From Brachycybe producta (taxonomy: Eukaryota > Arthropoda > Diplopoda > Playtdesmida > Andrognathidae), in NCBI GenBank assembly GCA_036925085.1, contig JAUPFP010000062.1, positions 706,001 through 770,000 of the forward strand: a DNA stretch of 64,000 nucleotides. Direction: 5' to 3'. Each line of letters opens with the position of its first letter. The first letter of the stretch is position 1. The notes beneath the pieces were generated by a model. The model was not told the origin of the DNA. It made no database searches and saw nothing but the letters and a program-made list of their open reading frames with translations. Below are positions 1-11,704 of this stretch, piece after piece. Both the position numbers and the translations under genes were made by a program.

Positions 1-118
1 TCAAAAGTTAGACATTAAAATGTTAGACTTTCAAATGTTAGACTTTCAAACGTTGGACTTTCAAACATTAGACTTTCAAATGTTACTTTCAAATGTTAGA
101 CTTTCAAATGTTAGACTT
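1..118. repeat. Tail of a module cut by the window edge
   Basis: Carries GACATTAAAATG, TTGGAC and the 13-base monomer in the same order as 11588-11704 and 18988-19103. It is therefore the end of a K2-type module (or an S-type end) whose start lies outside the window. Confidence 0.85.
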
Positions 119-1814
119 TCAAATTTTTTCACTTTCAAACCTTAGACTTTGAAACATTAGACTTTGAAACATTAGACTTTGAAACATTAGACTTTGAAAC
201 ATTAGACTTTGAAACATTAGACTTTGAAACATTAGACTTTGAAACATTAGACTTTGAAACATTAGACTTTGAAACATTAGACTTTGAAACATTATACTTT
301 GAAACATTATACTTTGAAACATTAGAATTTGAAACATTAGACTTTGAAACATTAGACTTTGAAACATGAGACTTTGAAACATTAGTCTTTCCAACATTAG
401 ACTTTCAAACGTTAGACTTTCAAAGGTTAGACTTTCAAACGTTAGACTTTCAAACATTAGACTTTCAAACGTTAGACTTTCAAACGTTACACTTTCAAAT
501 GTTAGACTTTGAAACATTAGTCTTTTCAACATTAGACTTTCAAAGGTTAGACTTTCAAAGGTTAGACTTTCAAATGTTAGACTTTCAAATGTTAGACTTT
601 CAAATGTTAGACTTTCAAACGTTAGACTTTCTAACGTTAGACTTTCAAAAGTTAGGCTTTCAATTGTTAGACTTTCAAAAGTTAGGCTTTCAATTGTTAG
701 ACTTTCAAATGTTAGACTTTCAAATGTTAGACTTTCAAATGTTAGACTTTCAAATGTTAGACTTTTAAATGTTAGATTTTCAAATGTTAGACTTTCAAAT
801 GTTAGACTTTCAAATGTTAGACTTTCAAATGTTAGACTTTCAAATGTTATACTTTGAAATGTTAGACTTTGAAATGTTAGACTTTCAAATGTTAGACTTT
901 CAAATGTTAGACTTTCAAAAGTTAGGCTTTCAATTGTTAGACTTTCAAAAGTTAGGCTTTCAATTGTTAGACTTTCAAATGTTAGACTTTCAAACATTAG
1001 ACTTTCAAACGTTAGACTTTCAAACGATAGACTTTCAAAAGTTAGGCTTTCAATTGTTAAACTTTCAAACGTTAGACTTTCAAAAGTTAGGCTTTCAAAT
1101 GTTAGACTTTCAAATGTTAGACTTTCAAACGTTAGACTTTCAAACGTTAGACTTTCAAACGTTAGACTTTCAAAAGTTAGGCTTTCAATTGTTAGACTTT
1201 CAAAAGTTAGGCTTTCAATTGTTAGTCTTTCAAATGTTAGACTTTCAAATGTTAGACTTTCAAATGTTAGACTTTCAAATGTTAGACTTTCAAATGTTAG
1301 ACTTTGAAACATTAGTCTTTTCAACATTAGACTTTCAAACGTTAGACTTTCAAAGGTTAGACTTTCAAACGTTAGACTTTCAAACGTTAGACTTTCAAAC
1401 ATTAGATTTTTAATTGTTAAACTTTCAAACATTAGACTTTCAATTATTAGATTTTCAAATGTTATACTTTCAAATGTTAGATTTTCTAATGTTAGACTTT
1501 CAAACATTAGATTTTTAATTGTTAAACTTTCAAATGTTTGACTTTCAAAAGTTAGGCTTTCAAACGTTAGATTTTTAATTGTTAAACTTTCAATCATTTG
1601 ACTTTCAAAAGTTAGGCTTTCAAGCGTTAGATTTTTAATTGTTAAACTTTCAAACGTTTGACTTTCAAAAGTTAGGCTTTCAAACGTTAGATTTTTAATT
1701 GTTAAACTTTCAATCATTTGACTTTCAAACGTTAGACTTTCAAACGTTAGACTTTCAAACGTTAGAATTTCAAATGTTAGACTTTCAAATGTTAGACTTT
1801 CAAATGTTACACTT
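119..1814. repeat. L module 1 (1696 bp)
   Basis: The order inside the L type can be read here. After the marker and CCTTAG comes a G-type run to 384, an H monomer (GTCTTTCC) at 385, mixed CG/GG monomers and a second H (GTCTTTTC) near 520. Then follow CAAATG runs with three clusters of E dimers (about 640-700, 910-970 and 1160-1225), a third H near 1315, an F monomer near 1405, four F-headed 60-base units (1510-1730) and GAATTTC before the next marker. Close relatives lie at 11705 and 19104. Confidence 0.85.
1510..1729. repeat. 60-bp four-monomer sub-repeat (F-headed)
   Basis: F monomers at 1510, 1570, 1630 and 1690 head a 60-base unit of four different monomers: F, AACTTTC-(CAATCATTTG or CAAACGTTTG), GACTTTCAAAAGTTA and GGCTTTCAAACG/GCG. 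Similar tracts of two to four units close the L and P modules, for example at 10037-10256, 13141-13360, 26391-26610, 39046-39270 and 51181-51430. Confidence 0.9.
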
Positions 1815-3780
1815 TCAAATTTTTTCACTTTCAAACATTAGACTTTCAAATGTTAGACTTTCAAACGTTAGACTTTCAAACGTTAGACTTTCAAACATTA
1901 GACTTTCAAACGTTAGGCTTTCAAATGTTAGACTTTCAAATGTTAAACTTTCAAATTTTAGACTTTCAAACGTTAGGCTTTCAAACGTTAGATTTTTAAT
2001 TGTTAAACTTTCAAACGTTAGACTTTCAAACGTTAGACTTTCAAACATTAGACTTTCAAACGTTAGGCTTTCAAATGTTAGACTTTCAAATGTTAAACTT
2101 TCAAATTTTAGACTTTGAAACATTAGACTTTGAAACATTAGACTTTGAAACATTAGACTTTGAAACATTAGAGTTTGAAACATTAGAATTTGAAACATTA
2201 GACTTTGAAACATTAGACTTTGAAACATGAGACTTTGAAACATTAGTCTTTCCAACATTAGACTTTCAAACGTTAGACTTTCAAAGGTTAGACTTTCAAA
2301 CGTTAGACTTTCAAACGTTAGACTTTCAAACGTTAGACTTTCAAACGTTACACTTTCAAATGTTAGACTTTGAAACATTAGTCTTTTCAACATTAGACTT
2401 TCAAAGGTTAGACTTTCAAAGGTTAGACTTTCAAATGTTAGACTTTCAAATGTTAGACTTTCAAATGTTAGACTTTCAAATGTTAGACTTTCAAATGTTA
2501 GACTTTCAAATATTAGACTTTCAAATGTTAGACTTTCAAATGTTAGACTTTCAAATGTTAGACTTTCAAATGTTAGACTTTCAAATGTTAGACTTTCAAA
2601 TATTAGACTTTCAAATGTTAGACTTTCAAATGTTAGACTTTCAAATGTTAGACTTTCTAACGTTAGACTTTCAAAAGTTAGGCTTTCAATTGTTAGACTT
2701 TCAAAAGTTAGGCTTTCAATTGTTAGACTTTCAAATGTTAGACTTTCAAATGTTAGACTTTCAAATGTTAGACTTTCAAATGTTAGACTTTTAAATGTTA
2801 GACTTTCAAATGTTAGACTTTCAAATGTTAGACTTTCAAATGTTAGACTTTCAAATGTTAGACTTTCAAATGTTAGACTTTGAAATGTTAGACTTTCAAA
2901 TGTTAGACTTTCAAATGTTAGACTTTCAAAAGTTAGGCTTTCAATTGTTAGACTTTCAAAAGTTAGGCTTTCAATTGTTAGACTTTCAAATGTTAGACTT
3001 TCAAACATTAGACTTTCAAACGTTAGACTTTCAAACGATAGACTTTCAAAAGTTAGGCTTTCAATTGTTAAACTTTCAAACGTTAGACTTTCAAAAGTTA
3101 GGCTTTCAAATGTTAGACTTTCAAATGTTAGACTTTCAAACGTTAGACTTTCAAACGTTAGACTTTCAAACGTTAGACTTTCAAAAGTTAGGCTTTCAAT
3201 TGTTAGACTTTCAAAAGTTAGGCTTTCAATTGTTAGTCTTTCAAATGTTAGACTTTCAAATGTTAGACTTTCAAATGTTAGACTTTCAAATGTTAGACTT
3301 TCAAATGTTAGACTTTCAAATGTTAGACTTTGAAACATTAGTCTTTTCAACATTAGACTTTCAAACGTTAGACTTTCAAAGGTTAGACTTTCAAACGTTA
3401 GACTTTCAAACGTTAGACTTTCAAACATTAGATTTTTAATTGTTAAACTTTCAAACATTAGACTTTCAATTATTAGATTTTCAAATGTTATACTTTCAAA
3501 TGTTAGATTTTCTAATGTTAGACTTTCAAACATTAGATTTTTAATTGTTAAACTTTCAAACGTTTGACTTTCAAAAGTTAGGCTTTCAAACGTTAGATTT
3601 TTTATTGTTAAACTTTCAATCATTTGACTTTCAAAAGTTAGGCTTTCAAACGTTAGATTTTTAATTGTTAAACTTTCAATCATTTGACTTTCAAACGTTA
3701 GACTTTCAAACGTTAGACTTTCAAACGTTAGAATTTCAAATGTTAGACTTTCAAATGTTAGACTTTCAAATGTTACACTT
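1815..3780. repeat. L module 2 (1966 bp, longest module)
   Basis: This is an L module with an extra front part. F monomers and CAAATTTTAGAC occur twice (about 1950 and 2105) before the G-type run starts. The front part recurs at 13446 and 20830. The rest matches L module 1 block by block, with only three F-headed 60-base units near 3538-3690. Confidence 0.83.
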
Positions 3781-4515
3781 TCAAATTTTTTCACTTTCAA
3801 ACATTAGACTTTCAAATGTTAGACTTTCAAATGTTAGACTTTCAAATGTTAGACTTTCAAATGTTAGACTTTCAAATGTTAGACTTTCAAATGTTAGACT
3901 TTCAAATGTTAGACTTTCAAATGTTAGACTTTCAAATGTTAGACATTCAATTGTTAGACTTTCAAATGTTAGACTTTCAAATGTTAAACTTTCAAACATT
4001 GGACTTTCAAACATTAGACTTTCAAACATTAGACTTTCAAACGTTACACTTTCAAATGTTAGACTTTCAAACGTTAGATTTTCAAATGTTAGACTTTCAA
4101 ACATTAGATTTTTAATTGTTAAACTTTAAATGTTAGACTTTTAAACATTAGACTTTCAATTATTAGATTTTCAAATGTTAGACTTTCAAACGTTAGACTT
4201 TCAAACGTTAGACTTTCAAACGTTAGACTTTCAAACGTTAGACTTTCAAACGTTAGTCTTTTCAACATTAGACTTTTAAAGGTTAGACTTTCAAATGTTA
4301 GACTTTCAAATGTTAGACTTTCAAACGTTAGACTTTCAAACGTTAGACTTTCAAACGTTAGACTTTCAAACGTTAGACTTTCAAACGTTAGACTTTCAAA
4401 CGTTAGACTTTCAAACGTTAGACTTTCAAACGTTAGACTTTCAAACGTTAGACTTTCAAACATAAGACTTTCAAAAGTTAGACATTAAAATGTTAGACTT
4501 TCAAATGTTAGACTT
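3781..4515. repeat. S module, long form (735 bp)
   Basis: After the marker comes a CAAATG run ending in GACATTCAATTG, then CAAACA monomers with TTGGAC, an F monomer, the 14-base monomer at 4121, CAAACG runs split by one H, and CATAAGAC plus GACATTAAAATG at the end. It has no 13-base monomer. The module at 6078 is its duplicate. Confidence 0.85.
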
Positions 4516-5116
4516 TCAAATTTTTTCACTTTCAAACCTTAGACTTTGAAACATTAGACTTTGAAACATTAGACTTTGAAACATTAGACTTTGAAACATT
4601 AGACTTTGAAACATTAGACTTTGAAACATTAGACTTTGAAACATTAGACTTTGAAACATTAGACTTTGAAACATTAGACTTTGAAACATTAGAATTTGAA
4701 ACATTAGACTTTGAAACATTAGACTTTGAAACATGAGACTTTGAAACATTAGTCTTTCCAACATTAGACTTTCAAACGTTAGACTTTCAAAGGTTAGACT
4801 TTCAAACGTTAGACTTTCAAACGTTAGACTTTCAAACGTTAGACTTTCAAACGTTACACTTTCAAACGTTAGACTTTGAAACATTAGTCTTTTCAACATT
4901 AGACTTTCAAAGGTTAGACTTTCAAAGGTTAGACTTTCAAATGTTAGACTTTCAAATGTTAGACTTTCAAATGTTAGATTTTCAAATGTTAGACTTTCAA
5001 ACGTTAGATTTTCAAACGTTAGACTTTCAAACGTTAGACTTTCAAACGTTAGACTTTCAAATGTTAGACTTTCAAATTTTAGACTTTCAAAGGTTACACT
5101 TTCAAATGTTAGACTT
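4516..5116. repeat. K module (601 bp)
   Basis: Marker plus CCTTAG, G-type run to about 4735, H(CC), CG/GG monomers, H(TT) and short CAAATG and CAAACG runs. It ends with CAAATTTTAGAC and AAAGGTTACAC before the next marker. It has the same length as the K module at 6798. Confidence 0.86.
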
Positions 5117-6077
5117 TCAAATTTTTTCACTTTCAAACATTAGACTTTGAAAAACTAGACTTTGAAACATTAGACTTTGAAACATTAGACTTTGAAACAT
5201 TAGAGTTTGAAACATTAGAATTTGAAACATTAGACTTTGAAACATTCGACTTTGAAACATGAGACTTTGAAACATTAGTCTTTCCAACATTAGACTTTCA
5301 AATGTTAGACTTTCAAACATTAGACTTTCAAACGTTAGACTTTCAAACGATAGACTTTCAAAAGTTAGGCTTTCAATTGTTAAACTTTCAAACGTTAGAC
5401 TTTCAAAAGTTAGGCTTTCAAATGTTAGACTTTCAAATGTTAGACTTTCAAACGTTAGACTTTCAAACGTTAGACTTTCAAACGTTAGACTTTCAAAAGT
5501 TAGGCTTTCAATTGTTAGACTTTCAAAAGTTAGGCTTTCAATTGTTAGTCTTTCAAATGTTAGACTTTCAAATGTTAGACTTTCAAATGTTAGACTTTCA
5601 AATGTTAGACTTTCAAATGTTAGACTTTGAAACATTAGTCTTTTCAACATTAGACTTTCAAACGTTAGACTTTCAAAGGTTAGACTTTCAAACGTTAGAC
5701 TTTCAAACGTTAGACTTTCAAACATTAGATTTTTAATTGTTAAACTTTCAAACATTAGACTTTCAATTATTAGATTTTCAAATGTTATACTTTCAAATGT
5801 TAGATTTTCTAATGTTAGACTTTCAAACATTAGATTTTTAATTGTTAAACTTTCAAACGTTTGACTTTCAAAAGTTAGGCTTTCAAACGTTAGATTTTTA
5901 ATTGTTAAACTTTCAATCATTTGACTTTCAAAAGTTAGGCTTTCAAACGTTAGATTTTTAATTGTTAAACTTTCAATCATTTGACTTTCAAACGTTAGAC
6001 TTTCAAACGTTAGACTTTCAAACGTTAGAATTTCAAATGTTAGACTTTCAAATGTTAGACTTTCAAATGTTACACTT
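5117..6077. repeat. J/L hybrid module (961 bp)
   Basis: It begins like a J module (GAAAAACTAGAC, short G-type run, H at about 5279) but from about 5296 continues as the middle and end of an L module, matching from about 2986. The join marks the boundary of a 2.3-kb tandem duplication. Confidence 0.83.
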
Positions 6078-6797
6078 TCAAATTTTTTCACTTTCAAACA
6101 TTAGACTTTCAAATGTTAGACTTTCAAATGTTAGACTTTCAAATGTTAGACTTTCAAATGTTAGACTTTCAAATGTTAGACTTTCAAATGTTAGACTTTC
6201 AAATGTTAGACTTTCAAATGTTAGACTTTCAAATGTTAGACTTTCAAATGTTAGACATTCAATTGTTAGACTTTCAAATGTTAGACTTTCAAATGTTAAA
6301 CTTTCAAACATTGGACTTTCAAACATTAGACTTTCAAACATTAGACTTTCAAACGTTACACTTTCAAATGTTAGACTTTCAAACGTTAGATTTTCAAATG
6401 TTAGACTTTCAAACATTAGATTTTTAATTGTTAAACTTTAAATGTTAGACTTTTAAACATTAGACTTTCAATTATTAGATTTTCAAATGTTAGACTTTCA
6501 AACGTTAGACTTTCAAACGTTAGACTTTCAAACGTTAGACTTTCAAACGTTAGACTTTCAAACGTTAGTCTTTTCAACATTAGACTTTTAAAGGTTAGAC
6601 TTTCAAATGTTAGACTTTCAAATGTTAGACTTTCAAACGTTAGACTTTCAAACGTTAGACTTTCAAACGTTAGACTTTCAAACGTTAGACTTTCAAACGT
6701 TAGACTTTCAAACGTTAGACTTTCAAACGTTAGACTTTCAAACATAAGACTTTCAAAAGTTAGACATTAAAATGTTAGACTTTCAAATGTTAGACTT
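6078..6797. repeat. S module, long form (720 bp)
   Basis: Same block order as 3781-4515, including the 14-base monomer (6433). The early CAAATG run is one monomer longer and a later CAAACG run is two shorter. Confidence 0.85.
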
Positions 6798-7398
6798 TCA
6801 AATTTTTTCACTTTCAAACCTTAGACTTTGAAACATTAGACTTTGAAACATTAGACTTTGAAACATTAGACTTTGAAACATTAGACTTTGAAACATTAGA
6901 CTTTGAAACATTAGACTTTGAAACATTAGACTTTGAAACATTAGACTTTGAAACATTAGACTTTGAAACATTAGACTTTGAAACATTAGAATTTGAAACA
7001 TTAGACTTTGAAACATGAGACTTTGAAACATTAGTCTTTCCAACATTAGACTTTCAAACGTTAGACTTTCAAAGGTTAGACTTTCAAACGTTAGACTTTC
7101 AAACGTTAGACTTTCAAACGTTAGACTTTCAAACGTTACACTTTCAAACGTTAGACTTTGAAACATTAGTCTTTTCAACATTAGACTTTCAAAGGTTAGA
7201 CTTTCAAAGGTTAGACTTTCAAATGTTAGACTTTCAAATGTTAGACTTTCAAATGTTAGATTTTCAAATGTTAGACTTTCAAACGTTAGATTTTCAAACG
7301 TTAGACTTTCAAACGTTAGACTTTCAAACGTTAGACTTTCAAATGTTAGACTTTCAAATTTTAGACTTTCAAAGGTTACACTTTCAAATGTTAGACTT
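6798..7398. repeat. K module (601 bp)
   Basis: Copy of 4516-5116 of equal length. The GAATTTG monomer sits in a slightly different place within the G-type run. It is also the left edge of the 7.4-kb duplication. Confidence 0.86.
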
Positions 7399-8510
7399 TC
7401 AAATTTTTTCACTTTCAAACATTAGACTTTGAAAAACTAGACTTTGAAACATTAGACTTTGAAACATTAGACTTTGAAACATTAGAGTTTGAAACATTAG
7501 AATTTGAAACATTAGACTTTGAAACATTAGACTTTGAAACATGAGACTTTGAAACATTAGTCTTTCCAACATTAGACTTTCAAACGTTAGACTTTCAAAG
7601 GTTAGACTTTCAAATGTTAGACTTTCAAATGTTAGACTTTCAAATGTTAGACTTTCAAATATTAGACTTTCAAATGTTAGACTTTCAAATGTTAGACTTT
7701 CAAATGTTAGACTTTCAAATGTTAGACTTTCAAATGTTAGACTTTCAAATGTTAGACTTTCAAACGTTAGACTTTCTAACGTTAGAATTTCAAAAGTTAG
7801 GCTTTCAATTGTTAGACTTTCAAAAGTTAGGCTTTCAATTGTTAGACTTTCAAATGTTAGACTTTCAAATGTTAGACTTTCAAATGTTAGACTTTCAAAT
7901 GTTAGACTTTTAAATGTTAGACTTTCAAATGTTAGACTTTCAAATGTTAGACTTTCAAATGTTAGACTTTCAAATGTTAGACTTTGAAATGTTAGACTTT
8001 CAAATGTTAGACTTTCAAATTTTAGACTTTCAAAGGTTACACTTTCAAATGTTAGACTTTCAAATTTTTTCACTTTCAAACATTAGACTTTGAAAAACTA
8101 GACTTTGAAACATTAGACTTTGAAACATTAGACTTTGAAACATTAGAGTTTGAAACATTAGAATTTGAAACATTAGACTTTGAAACATTAGACTTTGAAA
8201 CATGAGACTTTGAAACATTAGTCTTTCCAACATTAGACTTTCAAACGTTAGACTTTCAAATGTTAGACTTTCAAACGTTAGACTTTCAAACGTTAGACTT
8301 TCAAACGTTAGACTTTCAAACGTTACACTTTCAAATGTTAGACTTTGAAACATTAGTCTTTTCAACATTAGACTTTCAAAGGTTAGACTTTCAAAGGTTA
8401 GACTTTCAAATGTTAGACTTTCAAACGTTAGACTTTCAAACGTTAGACTTTCAAATGTTAGACTTTCAAATTTTAGACTTTCAAAGGTTACACTTTCAAA
8501 TGTTAGACTT
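7399..8510. repeat. Two J modules (661 and 451 bp)
   Basis: Both halves (7399-8059 and 8060-8510) open with GAAAAACTAGAC and a short G-type run with GAGTTTG and GAATTTG, and end with CAAATTTTAGAC and AAAGGTTACAC. The first carries a CAAATG run, two E dimers and TTTTAAATG. The second lacks those. The pair recurs at 14813, 28034 and 32553. Confidence 0.86.
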
Positions 8511-10326
8511 TCAATTTTTTTCACTTTCAAACATTAGACTTTGAAAAACTAGACTTTGAAACATTAGACTTTGAAACATTAGACTTTGAAACATTAGACT
8601 TTGAAACATTAGACTTTGAAACATTAGACTTTGAAACATTAGAGTTTGAAACATTAGAATTTGAAACATTAGACTTTGAAACATTAGACTTTGAAACATG
8701 AGACTTTGAAACATTAGTCTTTCCAACATTAGACTTTCAAACGTTAGACTTTCAAAGGTTAGACTTTCAAACGTTAGACTTTCAAACGTTAGACTTTCAA
8801 ACGTTAGACTTTCAAACGTTACACTTTCAAATGTTAGACTTTGAAACATTAGTCTTTTCAACATTAGACTTTCAAAAGTTAGACTTTCAAAGGTTAGACT
8901 TTCAAATGTTAGACTTTCAAATGTTAGACTTTCAAATGTTAGACTTTCAAATGTTAGACTTTCAAATGTTAGACTTTCAAATATTAGACTTTCAAATGTT
9001 AGACTTTCAAATGTTAGACTTTCAAATGTTAGACTTTCAAATGTTAGACTTTCAAATGTTAGACTTTCAAATGTTAGACTTTCAAATGTTATACTTTCAA
9101 ATGTTAGACTTTCAAACGTTAGACTTTCTAACGTTAGACTTTCAAAAGTTAGGCTTTCAATTGTTAGACTTTCAAAAGTTAGGCTTTCAATTGTTAGACT
9201 TTCAAATGTTAGACTTTCAAATGTTAGACTTTCAAATGTTAGACTTTCAAATGTTAGACTTTCAAATGTTAGACTTTCAAATGTTAGACTTTTAAATGTT
9301 AGACTTTCAAATGTTAGACTTTCAAATGTTAGACTTTCAAATGTTAGACTTTCAAATGTTAGACTTTCAAATGTTAGACTTTCAAATGTTAGACTTTGAA
9401 ATGTTAGACTTTCAAATGTTAGACTTTCAAATGTTAGACTTTCAAAAGTTAGGCTTTCAATTGTTAGACTTTCAAAAGTTAGGCTTTCAATTGTTAGACT
9501 TTCAAATGTTAGACTTTCAAACGTTAGACTTTCAAACGTTAGACTTTCAAACGATAGACTTTCAAAAGTTAGGCTTTCAATTGTTAAACTTTCAAACGTT
9601 AGACTTTCAAAAGTTAGGCTTTCAAATGTTAGACTTTCAAATGTTAGACTTTCAAATGTTAGACTTTCAAACGTTAGACTTTCAAACGTTAGACTTTCAA
9701 AAGTTAGGCTTTCAATTGTTAGACTTTCAAAAGTTAGGCTTTCAATTGTTAGTCTTTCAAATGTTAGACTTTCAAATGTTAGACTTTCAAATGTTAGACT
9801 TTCAAATGTTAGACTTTGAAACATTAGTCTTTTCAACATTAGACTTTCAAACGTTAGACTTTCAAAGGTTAGACTTTCAAACGTTAGACTTTCAAACGTT
9901 AGACTTTCAAACGTTAGACTTTCAAACATTAGATTTTTAATTGTTAAACTTTCAAACATTAGACTTTCAATTATTAGATTTTCAAATGTTATACTTTCAA
10001 ATGTTAGATTTTCTAATGTTAGACTTTCAAACATTAGATTTTTAATTGTTAAACTTTCAAACGTTTGACTTTCAAAAGTTAGGCTTTCAAACGTTAGATT
10101 TTTAATTGTTAAACTTTCAATCATTTGACTTTCAAAAGTTAGGCTTTCAAGCGTTAGATTTTTAATTGTTAAACTTTCAAACGTTTGACTTTCAAAAGTT
10201 AGGCTTTCAAACGTTAGATTTTTAATTGTTAAACTTTCAATCATTTGACTTTCAAACGTTAGACTTTCAAACGTTAGAATTTCAAATGTTAGACTTTCAA
10301 ATGTTAGACTTTCAAATGTTACACTT
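8511..10326. repeat. L module with T7 marker (1816 bp)
   Basis: Full L order: J-like start, G-type run, H at 8716 and near 8852, CAAATG and E-dimer blocks from about 9136 to 9745, F at 9932, and F-headed 60-base units at 10037, 10097, 10157 and 10217. The T7 marker at its left edge is shared with L modules 15925, 29326 and 33845, each of which follows two J modules. Confidence 0.86.
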
Positions 10327-10880
10327 TCAAATTTTTTCACTTTCAAACATTAGACTTTCAAATGTTAGACTTTCAAATGTTAGACTTTCAAATGTTAGAC
10401 TTTCAAATGTTAGACTTTCAAATGTTAGACTTTCAAATGTTAGACTTTCAAATGTTAGACTTTCAAATGTTAGACTTTCAAATGTTAGACTTTCAATTGT
10501 TAGATTTTCAAATGTTAGACTTTCAAACGTTAGACTTTCAAACGTTAGACTTTCAAACGTTAGACTTTCAAACGTTAGACTTTCAAACGTTAGACTTTCA
10601 AACGTTAGTCTTTCCAACATTAGACTTTCAAAGGTTAGACTTTCAAATGTTAGACTTTCAAATGTTAGACTTTCAAACGTTAGACTTTCAAACGTTAGAC
10701 TTTCAAACGTTAGACTTTCAAACGTTAGACTTTCAAACGTTAGACTTTCAAACATAAGACTTTCAAAAGTTAGACATTAAAATGTTAGACTTTCAAATGT
10801 TAGACTTTCAAACGTTGGACTTTCAAACATTAGACTTTCAAATGTTACTTTCAAATGTTAGACTTTCAAATGTTAGACTT
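10327..10880. repeat. S module, short form (554 bp)
   Basis: CAAATG run, CAATTGTTAGATTTTC, CAAACG run, one H, a second CAAACG run, CATAAGAC, GACATTAAAATG, TTGGAC and the 13-base monomer (10843). It lacks the 14-base monomer of the long form. The short form is always followed by a K2 module. Confidence 0.85.
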
Positions 10881-11704
10881 TCAAATTTTTTCACTTTCAA
10901 ACCTTAGACTTTGAAACATTAGACTTTGAAACATTAGACTTTGAAACATTAGACTTTGAAACATTAGACTTTGAAACATTAGACTTTGAAACATTAGACT
11001 TTGAAACATTAGACTTTGAAACATTAGACTTTGAAACATTATACTTTGAAACATTATACTTTGAAACATTATACTTTGAAACATTAGAATTTGAAACATT
11101 AGACTTTGAAACATTAGACTTTGAAACATGAGACTTTGAAACATTAGTCTTTCCAACATTAGACTTTCAAACGTTAGACTTTCAAAGGTTAGACTTTCAA
11201 ACGTTAGACTTTCAAACGTTAGACTTTCAAACGTTAGACTTTCAAACGTTACACTTTCAAATGTTAGACTTTGAAACATTAGTCTTTTCAACATTAGACT
11301 TTCAAAGGTTAGACTTTCAAAGGTTAGACTTTCAAATGTTAGACTTTCAAATGTTAGACTTTCAAATGTTAGATTTTCAAATGTTAGACTTTCAAACGTT
11401 AGATTTTCAAACGTTAGACTTTCAAACGTTAGACTTTCAAACGTTAGACTTTCAAATGTTAGACTTTCAAATGTTAGACTTTCAAATGTTAGACTTTCAA
11501 ACGTTAGACTTTCAAACGTTAGACTTTCAAACGTTAGACTTTCAAACGTTAGACTTTCAAACGTTAGACTTTCAAACATAAGACTTTCAAAAGTTAGACA
11601 TTAAAATGTTAGACTTTCAAATGTTAGACTTTCAAACGTTGGACTTTCAAACATTAGACTTTCAAATGTTACTTTCAAATGTTAGACTTTCAAATGTTAG
11701 ACTT
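10881..11704. repeat. K2 module (824 bp)
   Basis: Starts as K (CCTTAG, G-type run with TACTTTG monomers, H, H), but instead of the CAAATTTTAGAC end it runs into CAAACG monomers, CATAAGAC, GACATTAAAATG and the 13-base monomer (11667), like an S tail. Modules of identical length lie at 18280 and 36065. Confidence 0.86.

Larger units (their letters stand above)
2986..5295. repeat. 2.3-kb tandem duplication, left copy
   Basis: The second half of an L module, an S, a K and the start of a J-type module. The following 2.3 kb repeats it with offsets of 2282-2312, all differing by whole monomers. Confidence 0.82.
5296..7577. repeat. 2.3-kb tandem duplication, right copy
   Basis: Begins where the J-type start switches to L middle sequence. 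The marker pairs 3781/6078, 4516/6798 and 5117/7399 fix the alignment. Confidence 0.82.

Noticed and set aside
119-132. T6 runs as transcription terminators or polymerase III stops
   Set aside because: There is no stem-loop and no upstream gene or A/B box. The T run is one variant monomer repeated 70 times.
640-960. TTAGGC hexamers, the nematode telomere motif
   Set aside because: They occur once per E dimer within a 15-base monomer and are never in tandem, so this is not a telomere.
1510-1729. AT-rich F tracts as a replication origin or promoter boxes
   Set aside because: TTTTTAATTGTTAAAC is simply a monomer variant repeated throughout. Nothing around it supports an origin or promoter.
1815-3800. 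661-residue open frame on the minus strand made of TFESL/MFQSL repeats, and similar frames of 557-611 residues elsewhere
   Set aside because: A 15-base period without an in-frame stop stays open in any frame that is open once, and three frames are open together. The starts are TTG, there is no non-repeat domain, and the T6 marker stops each frame. Not annotated as genes.
3816-4129. Plus-strand frames reading MLDFQ and SNVRL repeats. The latter resembles the pentapeptide-repeat pattern (S/T/A/V, D/N, L/F, S/T/R, G)
   Set aside because: The likeness to pentapeptide-repeat proteins comes from the 15-base unit. The glycine-like and central Leu/Phe positions do not fit, and there is no capping region. 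Automated annotation may wrongly call these.
5117-6077. Simple internal deletion in an L module
   Set aside because: The start matches a J module and the rest an L module, and the flanks repeat at 2.3 kb, so a duplication seam explains it better.
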